Below, one piece after another: positions 36,141 to 43,988 of a DNA stretch of 64,000 nt (positions are counted from its first letter, which is position 1; each line of letters starts with the position of its first letter). This DNA comes from Pseudomonas sp. MM213. GTDB lineage: Bacteria; Pseudomonadota; Gammaproteobacteria; Pseudomonadales; Pseudomonadaceae. Location of the stretch: the NCBI RefSeq assembly GCF_020423045.1, contig NZ_CP081943.1:2108001-2172000 (forward strand), read 5' to 3'. The notes beneath the pieces are model-generated. The model saw nothing but the letters and a program-made list of their open reading frames with translations. It searched no databases and had not been told where the DNA came from. The translations under genes and the position numbers were made by a program.

Positions 36141-36881
36141 TTAGCGCATGAACAGACCGCCGTTGATGTCCCAGCACGCGCCGGTTACGGAGGCGGCGTG
36201 GTTAGCGATCAGCAGCAACACGCTGTCGGCGATGTAGCCGGGGTCGCCGAGGGTGCCGGCCGGGATCATTTTCAGGATCTGTTCCAGTCGCTCCGGGGCC
36301 ACGGTTTCGCGCACCACCGGCAAGTCCAGCGGCCCCGGCGAAATGCTGTTGACCGTCACGCCTTGCGGGGCCAGTTCACGGGCGAAGACTTTGGTCAGCG
36401 TCGCCACGCCGCCCTTGGCTGCCGCGTAATGCGCGCCGGTGGCGGTGCCGCCGTTCTGCCCGGCGAGCGAGGCGATGTTGACGATGCGGCCAAAACCACG
36501 CTCGGCAAAGTGCGCGCCGAACACCTGGCACGCGACAAAAGTGCCGCGCAGGTTGATCGCCATCGACTCGTCGAACTCCTCCGGGGTGATGTCCATCAAC
36601 GCGGCGACTTTCGACACGCCGGCGTTGTTCACCAGGATGTCGCAGCCGCCCCAATGCTCGACCAGCACGTCGCGGGCATGCTGGAAGTCGGCCTTGCTGC
36701 GCACATCCAACTCAATGGCGACAGCACTGGCACCGCTGGCATCCAGCTCGGCAGCCAATCGCCGCACGCCCTCGAGACGCACGTCCGCCAGGGCGACACG
36801 ATAACCCGCCCCGTGCAGACGGCGGGCGATGCACTCGCCCAGTCCGCGCGAGGCACCTGTTACAAGGGCTACTCGACTCAT
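36141..36881 (-). CDS. iacE: short-chain dehydrogenase/reductase (IacE-like)
   Basis: This SDR enzyme has 246 aa. The NAD(P) motif TGASRGLGECIA is at about residues 8-19, NNAG (ILVNNAGVS) follows, and the catalytic Ser/Tyr/Lys are in SLAGQNGGTATGAHYAAAKGG. The family end with GACWDINGGLFMR is intact. In IAA degraders IacE acts on a hydroxylated or oxidised indole-acetate intermediate; the precise step is not settled by sequence. It begins 10 nt after iacD ends, in the same operon. Confidence 0.87.
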   Translation of the reverse strand: MSRVALVTGASRGLGECIARRLHGAGYRVALADVRLEGVRRLAAELDASGASAVAIELDVRSKADFQHARDVLVEHWGGCDILVNNAGVSKVAALMDITPEEFDESMAINLRGTFVACQVFGAHFAERGFGRIVNIASLAGQNGGTATGAHYAAAKGGVATLTKVFARELAPQGVTVNSISPGPLDLPVVRETVAPERLEQILKMIPAGTLGDPGYIADSVLLLIANHAASVTGACWDINGGLFMR

Positions 36882-36891
36882 GATGTTGCCC

Positions 36892-37392
36892 TCACAGAAG
36901 GAAGCCGAGCGCGCTCAGGCTGTCGGTGGAGTTGATCAGCCGCACCACTTTGCGCTCCAGGGTCGGCACGCCATCGGTGAAACGGATGCGGTGGTTCAGG
37001 TCGGCCACGAACGGCGTGTGCACGCCGCGCTTATAGGCGTACAGCAACTGCGCCGAATTGACTTCGAGGATGTCGCCGGCGGCTTCCACCAGACGGAAAC
37101 GCGAAATCGTACGGATGGTTTTTGCCGCGTCCACCGCCGATGGCGAGTAGCCGGCGGTCAGGCGTTCGATGCGCAAGTCACGCATGCGCGCATCGTCGTA
37201 GGCGTAGTTGAGGTTGGCTTCGAAGTCCTCGGTGTCCGGATCGATCGGCACGATGTACTTGCCGCTGTCGCTCCACAAGGTCGCCCATTCGGCGTAATTC
37301 TTGTGGTCGAGCAATTCGGCTTCGCGCCAGATGAATTCGATGGCCTGGGCCAACGGGCCGGAAAAACCGTTCAGGGTGTCGTGATTGCTCAT
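36892..37392 (-). CDS. iacD: ring-hydroxylating dioxygenase small subunit (IacD-like)
   Basis: This beta subunit of a Rieske non-haem iron oxygenase has 166 aa. The typical features are FIWREAELLDHKNYAEWATLW, the YDDARMRDLRIERL strand and the C-terminal LERKVVRLINST. The ATG at 37392 overlaps the iacC stop by 4 nt (ATGA), so the two subunits are coupled. It has a structural role in the alpha3beta3 oxygenase. A start 7 codons upstream is possible but would overlap iacC more deeply. Confidence 0.88.
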   Translation of the reverse strand: MSNHDTLNGFSGPLAQAIEFIWREAELLDHKNYAEWATLWSDSGKYIVPIDPDTEDFEANLNYAYDDARMRDLRIERLTAGYSPSAVDAAKTIRTISRFRLVEAAGDILEVNSAQLLYAYKRGVHTPFVADLNHRIRFTDGVPTLERKVVRLINSTDSLSALGFLL

Positions 37393-38672
37393 TGGCTCAT
37401 CATCCTTTTCCACATGTCGTAGGCACCGCGCATGCCGCCTTCGTCGGTGGCGTGGCTGACTTTGTCGCCGTTCTCGGCAGTGATTTCGCGATTGAGGCCA
37501 CGGTTGACCAGGATCGGCGCGTCGACGCCGGCGTACGAGCCGCGCTGCACACGGTCCCAGGCCTCGGCATCGTCCGGGCTGCCGAAACCGAACGGGCCCT
37601 GGAAGTGTTCGTGGATGCGCATGCGTTCGCGGTTGGCGATTTCCGGTCCGCCGTCCATACCGAGGGCAACGTGGCGGATCTCGGTTTCGGTGACCGACAC
37701 CGGACGCAGCACGCGGAAGAACGACATCGACATCGCGACGTTGGGGAACAGGTTCAGGTTGAAACCGGCGCCGTGCAGCGAGCGCACGATGCGACGGACT
37801 TGCGCAGGCTCCATGGTTTTCGACAGTTCTTCAGTGACGTGAGCGAAGCGCTCCTGCAACTGTTCGGTGCCGTCGTCGTGATCCAGATCGACGTGTTCCG
37901 GCACCATCACCATCACGCTGTGGCCGTTGCCCAACGAATGGGTGACCGCTTGTTCGTCGGTCATGAACGAGAGCATTTCCGAGGTTTCTTCATCCACCGA
38001 CGACATGAACGACTTGTGCACGATCGGGAAGTGATAACCGTCGGTGGTGTTTTCCAGCTGGATCTTCCAGTTGCCCTTGAAGCTGAACTTGTGTTCGCCC
38101 TGGGTCTTGATCGGGAAACCGGCGCCCTGCTTCATGAACAGGTCCATCCAGTGTTTGGCGCCGCCGAGGAAATCTTCCAGCGGTTCGATCTCGTCGTTGT
38201 AGCTGGCGAACACCATGCCGGCGTAGCTTTCCACGCGCAGGCTGGTCAGCGGCAATTCGGACTTTTCCAGAATGCCTTCGTAGCCGTCCGGGTACGGCAG
38301 CGCACGGAGCTTGCCGTCCAGACCGTACGACCAGCTGTGATACGGGCAAGTGAAACCGGTGGCGTTGCCTTTGTGTTTTTCACACACCGTGGCGCCACGG
38401 TGCCGGCAGCGGTTTTCCAGGACGTTGATGTTGCCCTTCTTGTCGCGCACCACAATCACCGGGCGACGGCCGATGGTCGCGGTCTTGAAATCGCCGCTGT
38501 TGCGCACTTCGCTTTCGTGGGCAACCCACACCCAGGTGCGGTAGAAAATCTTTTCCAGCTCGGCTTCGAACAGCGCCGGGTCGTTGTACAGCGAGACGTC
38601 GACGCGGTCGTGGCTGACCAGTTCGTCCGGGCTTTTCGATGATGCGATCAGCCGGTATTCATGAGTGCTCAT
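37389..38672 (-). CDS. iacC: Rieske ring-hydroxylating dioxygenase large subunit (IacC-like)
   Basis: The catalytic alpha subunit has 427 aa. The Rieske [2Fe-2S] ligands are C89, H91, C109 and H112 (CRHRGATVCEK, then CPYHSWSYG). The mononuclear iron site includes H214 and H219 in NTTDGYHFPIVHKS. It belongs to the IacC type, which acts late in indole-3-acetate degradation, leading to catechol. IacD and the reductase IacF complete the system. The gene begins 20 nt after the amidase-like iacH. Confidence 0.9.
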   Translation of the reverse strand: MSTHEYRLIASSKSPDELVSHDRVDVSLYNDPALFEAELEKIFYRTWVWVAHESEVRNSGDFKTATIGRRPVIVVRDKKGNINVLENRCRHRGATVCEKHKGNATGFTCPYHSWSYGLDGKLRALPYPDGYEGILEKSELPLTSLRVESYAGMVFASYNDEIEPLEDFLGGAKHWMDLFMKQGAGFPIKTQGEHKFSFKGNWKIQLENTTDGYHFPIVHKSFMSSVDEETSEMLSFMTDEQAVTHSLGNGHSVMVMVPEHVDLDHDDGTEQLQERFAHVTEELSKTMEPAQVRRIVRSLHGAGFNLNLFPNVAMSMSFFRVLRPVSVTETEIRHVALGMDGGPEIANRERMRIHEHFQGPFGFGSPDDAEAWDRVQRGSYAGVDAPILVNRGLNREITAENGDKVSHATDEGGMRGAYDMWKRMMSQ

Positions 38673-38692
38673 GCGGTTCTCCTCATGGCTTT

Positions 38693-39841
38693 TTATGATT
38701 TCTTGTTAGGGGTCGACCGTTCGCCGGCCATGCTCTGTTGCAACTGCGCACCGAAGGCGCAGACCAGCTCGTCCTGACCTTTACGACCGACAATCTGCAG
38801 GCCGACTTTCAATCCGCTGCCCTCCAGTTCCACCGGCACCGTCAGCGCCGGATGGCCGCTGAGGTTGAACGGCCGCACCAACGGGGTCATGCCGGCCACC
38901 GCTTTGCTGGCGCTGCGGGCTTCGATCAGCGTCGGCGGCAGGCTGGGCATTGTCGGCAACAGCAGCACCGCAAATTCTTCCAGCGCGGCGTCCACTTGCT
39001 GGCTGAAACGCGCGCGGACTTTCTCCGCTTGCGCCAGGTCAGCGGCGCTGGTGCGGCTGGCGGCGAGCAGGCGTTGCTCGACATCCGCGCCAATCAGGCC
39101 TTTACCCGTGAGGTGGCCGAACGCGGCCCAGTTTTCGAAATTGATCACGGTGAGGCCGGCGGCGAACGCGGCTTCGAAATCGCTCAGGTGCAGCTGACTA
39201 CGACGCCAGCCTGCGCGGTCGGCGGCGGCGCCGAGGCATGCTTGCAGATGCGGTTCGCAGTGGACTTCAAGAAAACCCACCGACGCGTTGCCAGAGGGCA
39301 AACCCTGCACCTGGAAGCCTGGGCAAATCACTTGCATCGCCGCGATCAGATCCGCCATGTCGGCGGCAAACGGCCCGACACAATCGAGGCTGGACGCCGC
39401 TGGATGCGCACCGACCCGACTGACTCGCCCATAAGTCGGTTTCAACCCGGCAATGCCGCAGCACGCCGCCGGTACACGAACCGAACCGCCGGTGTCAGTG
39501 CCAATGGCGATGTCCGCCAGACCGGCGGCGACCGCTGCGGCCGAACCGCTGGAAGAGCCGCCCGGCACGCGGTCCGGTGCTTGCGGGTTGATCGGCGTGC
39601 CGGTCCAGTCGTTGATCCCGGTCACGCCAAACGCCAACTCGTGCATATTGGTTTTGCCAACGATTTGCCAGCCTGCGTCGAGGATCGCGTCCACCACGTC
39701 GGCGTTGCGCAGCGCCGGTTCAGCCTCGGCAAACGCACGACTGCCCGAGCGGGTCGGATGGCCGGCGATGTCGATCGAGTCCTTGATCGCGACCCGCTTG
39801 CCGTCGCCACCGAGTAAAAATTCGCTGATAAACGTGCTCAT
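38693..39841 (-). CDS. iacH: amidase signature family protein (IacH-like)
   Basis: This amidase-signature hydrolase has 382 aa. Its Lys is in VAIKDSIDIAGHPTRSGS, and the Gly/Ser-rich core GGSSSGSAAAVAAGLADIAIG followed by TDTGGSVRVPAACCGI carries the Ser-cisSer-Lys triad. The ATG at 39841 overlaps the iacI stop by 4 nt. In iac clusters IacH is the amidase-like member; its exact step is not fixed by the sequence, but cleavage of an amide bond in an opened or oxidised indole ring is a reasonable guess. Confidence 0.88.
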   Translation of the reverse strand: MSTFISEFLLGGDGKRVAIKDSIDIAGHPTRSGSRAFAEAEPALRNADVVDAILDAGWQIVGKTNMHELAFGVTGINDWTGTPINPQAPDRVPGGSSSGSAAAVAAGLADIAIGTDTGGSVRVPAACCGIAGLKPTYGRVSRVGAHPAASSLDCVGPFAADMADLIAAMQVICPGFQVQGLPSGNASVGFLEVHCEPHLQACLGAAADRAGWRRSQLHLSDFEAAFAAGLTVINFENWAAFGHLTGKGLIGADVEQRLLAASRTSAADLAQAEKVRARFSQQVDAALEEFAVLLLPTMPSLPPTLIEARSASKAVAGMTPLVRPFNLSGHPALTVPVELEGSGLKVGLQIVGRKGQDELVCAFGAQLQQSMAGERSTPNKKS

Positions 39842-40323
39842 GCGCCCGACTCCGAGGTGAAGAGGTCCGAATTGAACAAGCGTTGCGTGCGGAAATGCGC
39901 GATCAGCCAGACACCCTCGACACAACGAAAATCGATGTTCAAGCGCGTGCCGAACAACTCGCTGCGCCCATCGGCGTAGGTGGACACCTGCTGCATGATC
40001 CACTGCCCCTGCGCGCTGCTGCCGTCGACCAGGATCGACTCGCTGGTGAGGTAATGCAGGTTCAGGTGAAAGTGCTCCGAGGGCGGCAAGTAACCGCCGA
40101 CAAACGCCGCAATCGCCTCACGCCCGCAGTGCTGACCGAAGGTCTGTGCGGTGACGCTGCCGACGCCTTCCCACACGGCGTCGATGCAGAACAATTGCGC
40201 CAGCTCGCTGACGTGGGTGATCGCCCTCGGCACGTCGCACAGGTCCATGTAGCGCGCCATCAAGCGGCGCACCTGGCTCTCCCCTTCGAGCGTCGCCAGA
40301 CGCTGCAACAAGGCCTCGTTCAT
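39838..40323 (-). CDS. iacI: SnoaL/nuclear-transport-factor-2-like protein (IacI-like)
   Basis: This 161-aa protein has an NTF2/SnoaL-like fold: LEGESQVRRLMARYMDLCDV, then a hydrophobic-pocket strand series ending RCVEGVWLIAHFRTQRLFN. Such proteins act as isomerase- or hydrolase-like helpers or as small oxygenase subunits. IacI homologues are constant members of iac clusters with an accessory role. It starts 3 nt after iacB ends and overlaps iacH by 4 nt. Confidence 0.83.
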   Translation of the reverse strand: MNEALLQRLATLEGESQVRRLMARYMDLCDVPRAITHVSELAQLFCIDAVWEGVGSVTAQTFGQHCGREAIAAFVGGYLPPSEHFHLNLHYLTSESILVDGSSAQGQWIMQQVSTYADGRSELFGTRLNIDFRCVEGVWLIAHFRTQRLFNSDLFTSESGA

Positions 40324-40326
40324 GGC

Positions 40327-40698
40327 TTACACCCTGGCGGCATCGGGGATGGTCAGTGGACGACCGATGCGCGCTTCGACCTTGGCGTAACGCCACAGGC
40401 TGTACTCGTTTACCGGCGTGGTGCGGAACAGGTTGCAGGCATCGATCACCGATTGGTGGCAGTCGACGTCGGCCATGATGTAGACGGTCCACGGCGAGGT
40501 GGTGGAAGGGCCGACCATCAGCCGGTCATCGTCCATCGCGCCGAGCACGGTGATGCCGGGCATGGCGCCGAGCGAGCCCATCATCTGGCTGAAGCCTTTC
40601 CAGACGCTCAGGCCTTCGCCGGTGGGCAGGTCGAAAAAGTTCTGGGTGATGCCGATGCAGAAGACGACGCGCAGCGGTTCTTGGGTGGTCTGGGACAT
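40327..40698 (-). CDS. iacB: small IacB-like protein
   Basis: This 123-aa protein has no obvious catalytic motif. It contains FCIGITQNFFDLPTGEG, WTVYIMADVDCHQSVI and CNLFRTTPVNEYSLWRY, as expected of IacB, a small dimeric-alpha/beta-barrel-like protein found only with iac genes. The true start is at 40698; the frame remains open far upstream across iacA, but that is a shadow. Its function is not well defined. It lies 25 nt after iacA. Confidence 0.82.
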   Translation of the reverse strand: MSQTTQEPLRVVFCIGITQNFFDLPTGEGLSVWKGFSQMMGSLGAMPGITVLGAMDDDRLMVGPSTTSPWTVYIMADVDCHQSVIDACNLFRTTPVNEYSLWRYAKVEARIGRPLTIPDAARV

Positions 40699-40723
40699 GA
40701 AATTTGATCCTTGAAGAGAGGGT

Positions 40724-41887
40724 TCAGATGTAGCCAGGGAACGGCGGCACGCCGAGGAACACCGAGCCGGCGCCGTCGTACAGGCCTTCGCTGAGGAACG
40801 CGTGCTGGGTGACCACCATCGAATCGCGCAGGTAGCGCTGCAGCGGATGGCGCAGGTAAATCGCGGTGGTGCCGGCGAGGCTGTACGCGCTCTGCACCAC
40901 GGCGGCGCCCGCCTGGGACACGTGAATCGCGGACAAGCGCAACAGGCTGGTTTGCTCGGCGGTGACCGGGTTGCCCGCGAGGATCGAATTCCACACTTGC
41001 TCGGTGGCGTTGTAGAAGAAGCCACGGGCGGCGGCCAGTCGGGCTTCGGCCTTGGCGATCTCGATGCGCACGTAGGCGCGGTCGGCCATTTTCGGTGCGC
41101 CGGTGATGCCGCTGCCGGCGGCCATGCGACTGACTTCGTCGAGGGCGGCGCGGGCCAGGCCAAGGTTGACCACGGCCAGCACTTGCGCGGCGTAGGCAAT
41201 CGACGGGTAGCGGAACAGCGGCTCGTCGATGGTCGCGGCACCGCCACGGATGAAGGTCCAGCGTTCGTCGACGCGTTTGTCGCTGACGCGCAGGTCGTGA
41301 CTGCCGGTGCCTTTGAGCCCGACCACGTCCCAGTTTTCGATGATCTCGACCTGGTCCGCACGGAACACCGCAGTGCGCGGCTTGCCACCCGCCGCGCCAA
41401 TCCCCACGCCGAGCAAGTCGGCGCCCTTGCAGCCGCTGGCGAATTTCCAGGTGCCGTTGACCTGCCAGCCGCCCTCGACAGCTTCAGCCGGTTGCAGCGG
41501 GAACAGGCCACCGGCGAACACCAGATCCGGGCTTTGGGTGTAGATTTCGGCGAGGGTTTCCGGCGGCAATGCGGCGAGGTAGACGCCGGCGCTGCCGAAA
41601 CTGGCGACCCAGCCCGCAGAGCCATCGGCTTCGGAAATACGCTCGATCATTTGCAGGAACAGCGCCGGCGCCAGGGCGTCACCGCCGAAGCATTTCGGCG
41701 TGGCGGCGCGGTAGATGCCCACGTGCTTGAAGCGCTCGATCATGTCCCGTGGCACGTGGGAACCGGCGTCGAATTCATCGCGACGCTGGCGCACTTCCGC
41801 CAGCACCTGCTCAAAGGCCTGGCGGTGGACGGTGTTGCCGTCGACGCCTGGCAGAGGGTCTTTCTCCGCGACAGCTGAACGCAGCAT
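40724..41887 (-). CDS. iacA: flavin-dependent monooxygenase, acyl-CoA-dehydrogenase fold (IacA-like)
   Basis: This group D flavin monooxygenase has 387 aa and an acyl-CoA dehydrogenase fold. Features include FKHVGIYRAATPKCFGGD, the loop EADGSAGWVASFGSAGVY, KGTGSHDLRVSDKRV and a C-terminal helical domain ending AIYLRHPLQRYLRD. With a flavin reductase (IacG) it performs the first oxygenation of indole-3-acetate. It heads the operon iacA-B-I-H-C-D-E, transcribed leftwards. ACGGAGAGAAG precedes the ATG and an AACAATAA motif lies just upstream. The divergent gene encodes a PAS histidine kinase. Confidence 0.88.
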   Translation of the reverse strand: MLRSAVAEKDPLPGVDGNTVHRQAFEQVLAEVRQRRDEFDAGSHVPRDMIERFKHVGIYRAATPKCFGGDALAPALFLQMIERISEADGSAGWVASFGSAGVYLAALPPETLAEIYTQSPDLVFAGGLFPLQPAEAVEGGWQVNGTWKFASGCKGADLLGVGIGAAGGKPRTAVFRADQVEIIENWDVVGLKGTGSHDLRVSDKRVDERWTFIRGGAATIDEPLFRYPSIAYAAQVLAVVNLGLARAALDEVSRMAAGSGITGAPKMADRAYVRIEIAKAEARLAAARGFFYNATEQVWNSILAGNPVTAEQTSLLRLSAIHVSQAGAAVVQSAYSLAGTTAIYLRHPLQRYLRDSMVVTQHAFLSEGLYDGAGSVFLGVPPFPGYI

Positions 41888-41906
41888 GGGCTTCTCTCCG
41901 TTTTAC

Positions 41907-41914
41907 TTATTGTT
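41907..41914 (-). promoter_or_regulatory. AANAANAA (Crc/Hfq-type) motif upstream of iacA
   Basis: On the minus strand AACAATAAGTAAAACGGAGA places AACAATAA 20 nt before the iacA start, next to the ribosome site. This is a strong position for Hfq/Crc repression. Confidence 0.5.
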
Positions 41915-41943
41915 AGTGGGCCGAGGCTGGACAACACCGATCC

Positions 41944-42035
41944 CTGTAGGAGCGAGGCTTGCCCGCGAACGAGGCACCGCGGTTTCAATGGCAGACCGCG
42001 TTATCGTTCTTCGCGGGCAAGCCTCGCTCCTACAG
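41944..42035. repeat. inverted REP pair in the iacA-kinase intergenic region
   Basis: CTGTAGGAGCGAGGCTTGCC and its inverse (GGCAAGCCTCGCTCCTACAG) flank about 45 bp. The 338-bp divergent region otherwise holds a CACCA/TGGTG dyad (42090-42103) and the promoters, with no further gene. Confidence 0.85.
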
Positions 42036-42225
42036 AGAAGATGCGTGGCTGCCCTTGCATTGAGGTCCAGTGTAAAAATCGCGTCGGGTCACCACTATTG
42101 GTGCGTGCAGCCTCTTCACTAAAGGAATCCCCTAGCCCGCCCCCGGTTACCTCTGAGCGCATCCCCACGCGCAAGCGGGTATAAAAAGCCATACTTTCCC
42201 TTCACCGGTTCCTCAGGACTGCGCG

Positions 42226-43707
42226 ATGTACCTGCCAAAACCGCACGACTTTTTCACCCTCATCGAAGCCATGCCGCTGTGCATCATTCTTCACGATGCG
42301 CAGAGCAAGGAGATCCTCTGGGCCAACACCGCCGCCCTCGACGCGCTGGGTTTTACCCTCGAAGAACTGACGCCGCTGAAAGCCCCGGACATGACCCGCG
42401 ACGCGCCCAAGTACCGGCGCTCGGTCGGCCTGCGCTGGCTGGAAGGCGCAGCGCGCACGGGCCAGCGCGCCATCGAGTGGTGTTATCGCTCCAAGCAAGG
42501 CGTGGAAATCCTCTCCGAGGCGGTCGCGACGCTGGTGCATCTGGACGGTCGCGATGTGCTGATGGTGCAGTTCCGCGACATCTCCAGGGAGGACAAGGTC
42601 AAGCGCGACCTCAAGCGTTTCGAAAGCCGGCTCAAGGCATTCATGCAGGACCTCGCCGAAGGTGTCGCGGTGCTCGGCCCTGAAGGTGATATCCGCTTCA
42701 TCAGTGACTCCGGCGCGCACCTGCTCAACAGCGAAGAACACACGCTGATCGGCGAAAACTTCCTGTCATGGTGCGACGACGATTCGCGCCGCCGGCTGCT
42801 GCAACAGCTGGCCAGCGAGACCCCGGAACATGCGCCGTTCCGCGTGCACTACCACCTGCAACGCCGCGACGGTGAATGGCGCTGGCATGAGGCGACGTGT
42901 CGTTTTATCGAGATCGAAGATGACCTGGTCGGCCACCTGCTGCTGTTTCGCGACGTCACCGAACAAGTGCGCGCCGAAGAAGCTCGGCGGGTCAGCGAGC
43001 AGAAACTCGAATACCTGGCGCGCTACAACGCCATGGGTGAAATGGCCGTGGCCATTGCTCATGAGCTAAGCCAACCGCTGGCCGCCACCCGCAACTTCAT
43101 CGAAGGCGCGGTGATTCGCCTGGGCAAGGAGTCCACTACGGACCAGGGCGTCGCCTGGGGTTTGCAAAACGCCGTGCGGCAAATCGAACATGCGTCGCTG
43201 ATCATCAAAAGCGTGCGCGATTACGTGGTCAAACTGGAGCAGGCCGAAGAGCTGATCGACCTCAACGAACTGCTGCGCGAAACCCGCTATTTCATCAGCC
43301 TGCGCGCCGATCCGAGCCTGGTTCGCGTCGAGATTGTCGCCAGTCCCGCGCCGCTTTGGGTGAGCTGCGAGAAGGTGCTGATCGGTCAGGTCATTCTTAA
43401 TCTGGCGTTCAATGCGATTGAAGAAATGAGCGATCTGCCTGTTGAACGACGGGTGCTGCGCATTCACGCCAGCCGCGAAAACGACGTGGCGTTGGTGCGC
43501 ATCGAAGACTGCGGTCGCGGCATTCAGGCCGAGGCGCAAGAGAAGCTGTTCGACGGTTTCTTCTCCTCCAAGGTCAGCGGCAACGGCATTGGCCTGGCGC
43601 TGTGCAAAAACATCATCGGCCGCCATCGCGGCGATATCTGGGCGCAAAACCTTGAGCCCTGCGGTGCTGTTTTCACCTTCACCCTTCCCCTCGCAACTCC
43701 CGCCTGA
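42226..43707 (+). CDS. soluble PAS-domain sensor histidine kinase
   Basis: This kinase has 493 aa and no transmembrane span, so it should sense a cytoplasmic ligand. Two PAS domains are suggested (about residues 10-115: FFTLIEAMPLCIILHDAQS; and 135-265: DLAEGVAVLGPEGDIRF). HisKA follows, with the phospho-acceptor His near 279 in AVAIAHELSQPLAAT. The ATPase domain has FNAIEEM and GNGIGLALCKNIIG. It is divergent from iacA and has no adjacent regulator. The orphan LuxR-type response regulator 9 kb away is its likely partner, and IAA or a metabolite its likely signal. Confidence 0.85.
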   Translation: MYLPKPHDFFTLIEAMPLCIILHDAQSKEILWANTAALDALGFTLEELTPLKAPDMTRDAPKYRRSVGLRWLEGAARTGQRAIEWCYRSKQGVEILSEAVATLVHLDGRDVLMVQFRDISREDKVKRDLKRFESRLKAFMQDLAEGVAVLGPEGDIRFISDSGAHLLNSEEHTLIGENFLSWCDDDSRRRLLQQLASETPEHAPFRVHYHLQRRDGEWRWHEATCRFIEIEDDLVGHLLLFRDVTEQVRAEEARRVSEQKLEYLARYNAMGEMAVAIAHELSQPLAATRNFIEGAVIRLGKESTTDQGVAWGLQNAVRQIEHASLIIKSVRDYVVKLEQAEELIDLNELLRETRYFISLRADPSLVRVEIVASPAPLWVSCEKVLIGQVILNLAFNAIEEMSDLPVERRVLRIHASRENDVALVRIEDCGRGIQAEAQEKLFDGFFSSKVSGNGIGLALCKNIIGRHRGDIWAQNLEPCGAVFTFTLPLATPA

Positions 43708-43728
43708 AACCACCGAAGAACCTGAATC

Positions 43729-43820
43729 AAACCACTGACCTGTAGGAGCCAGGCTTGCCGGCGAAGGCGTACTCAAGGACGCCTTCGCCGGCAAGCCTGG
43801 CTCCTACAGGTCAGTGGTTT
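43729..43820. terminator. 42-bp perfect inverted repeat around a REP
   Basis: Two 42-bp arms (43729-43770 and 43779-43820) pair perfectly around the 8-nt loop ACTCAAGG. The arms comprise a REP core plus flanking bases (AACCACTGACC) that are also mirrored, so the dyad is longer than a usual REP pair. It starts 21 nt after the kinase stop and should act as a strong hairpin, probably a terminator. The rest of the 281-bp gap carries the aauB promoter. Confidence 0.75.
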
Positions 43821-43963
43821 TGGCTTGCAATTGCAGTGTGTGCAGCCGGTTTTTCGAGACTGGCACAGACACACAAACGCTTGGCAGCCACAGCAATTCC
43901 CCCTTCTGCCAGCGAGGCAGAATCGAACTGCAAAAATCTGCCAATGCACTTGCGATTTGCACG

Positions 43964-43971
43964 AACAATAA
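43964..43971 (+). promoter_or_regulatory. AANAANAA (Crc/Hfq-type) motif upstream of aauB
   Basis: AACAATAATTCAGGGAG places AACAATAA 17 nt before the aauB ATG, just before the ribosome site. It fits Hfq/Crc control of the amine dehydrogenase operon. Confidence 0.5.
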
Positions 43972-43988
43972 TTCAGGGAGTTCCCCTA

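Noticed and set aside
40699..41625. Long upstream extension of iacB
   Set aside because: It lies antiparallel in frame to nothing and overlaps iacA in another frame; the IacB start at 40698 has family support.
43860..43900. Sigma-54 promoter upstream of aauB
   Set aside because: TGGCAC and TTGGCA words occur, but the GG-N10-GC spacing is not met.
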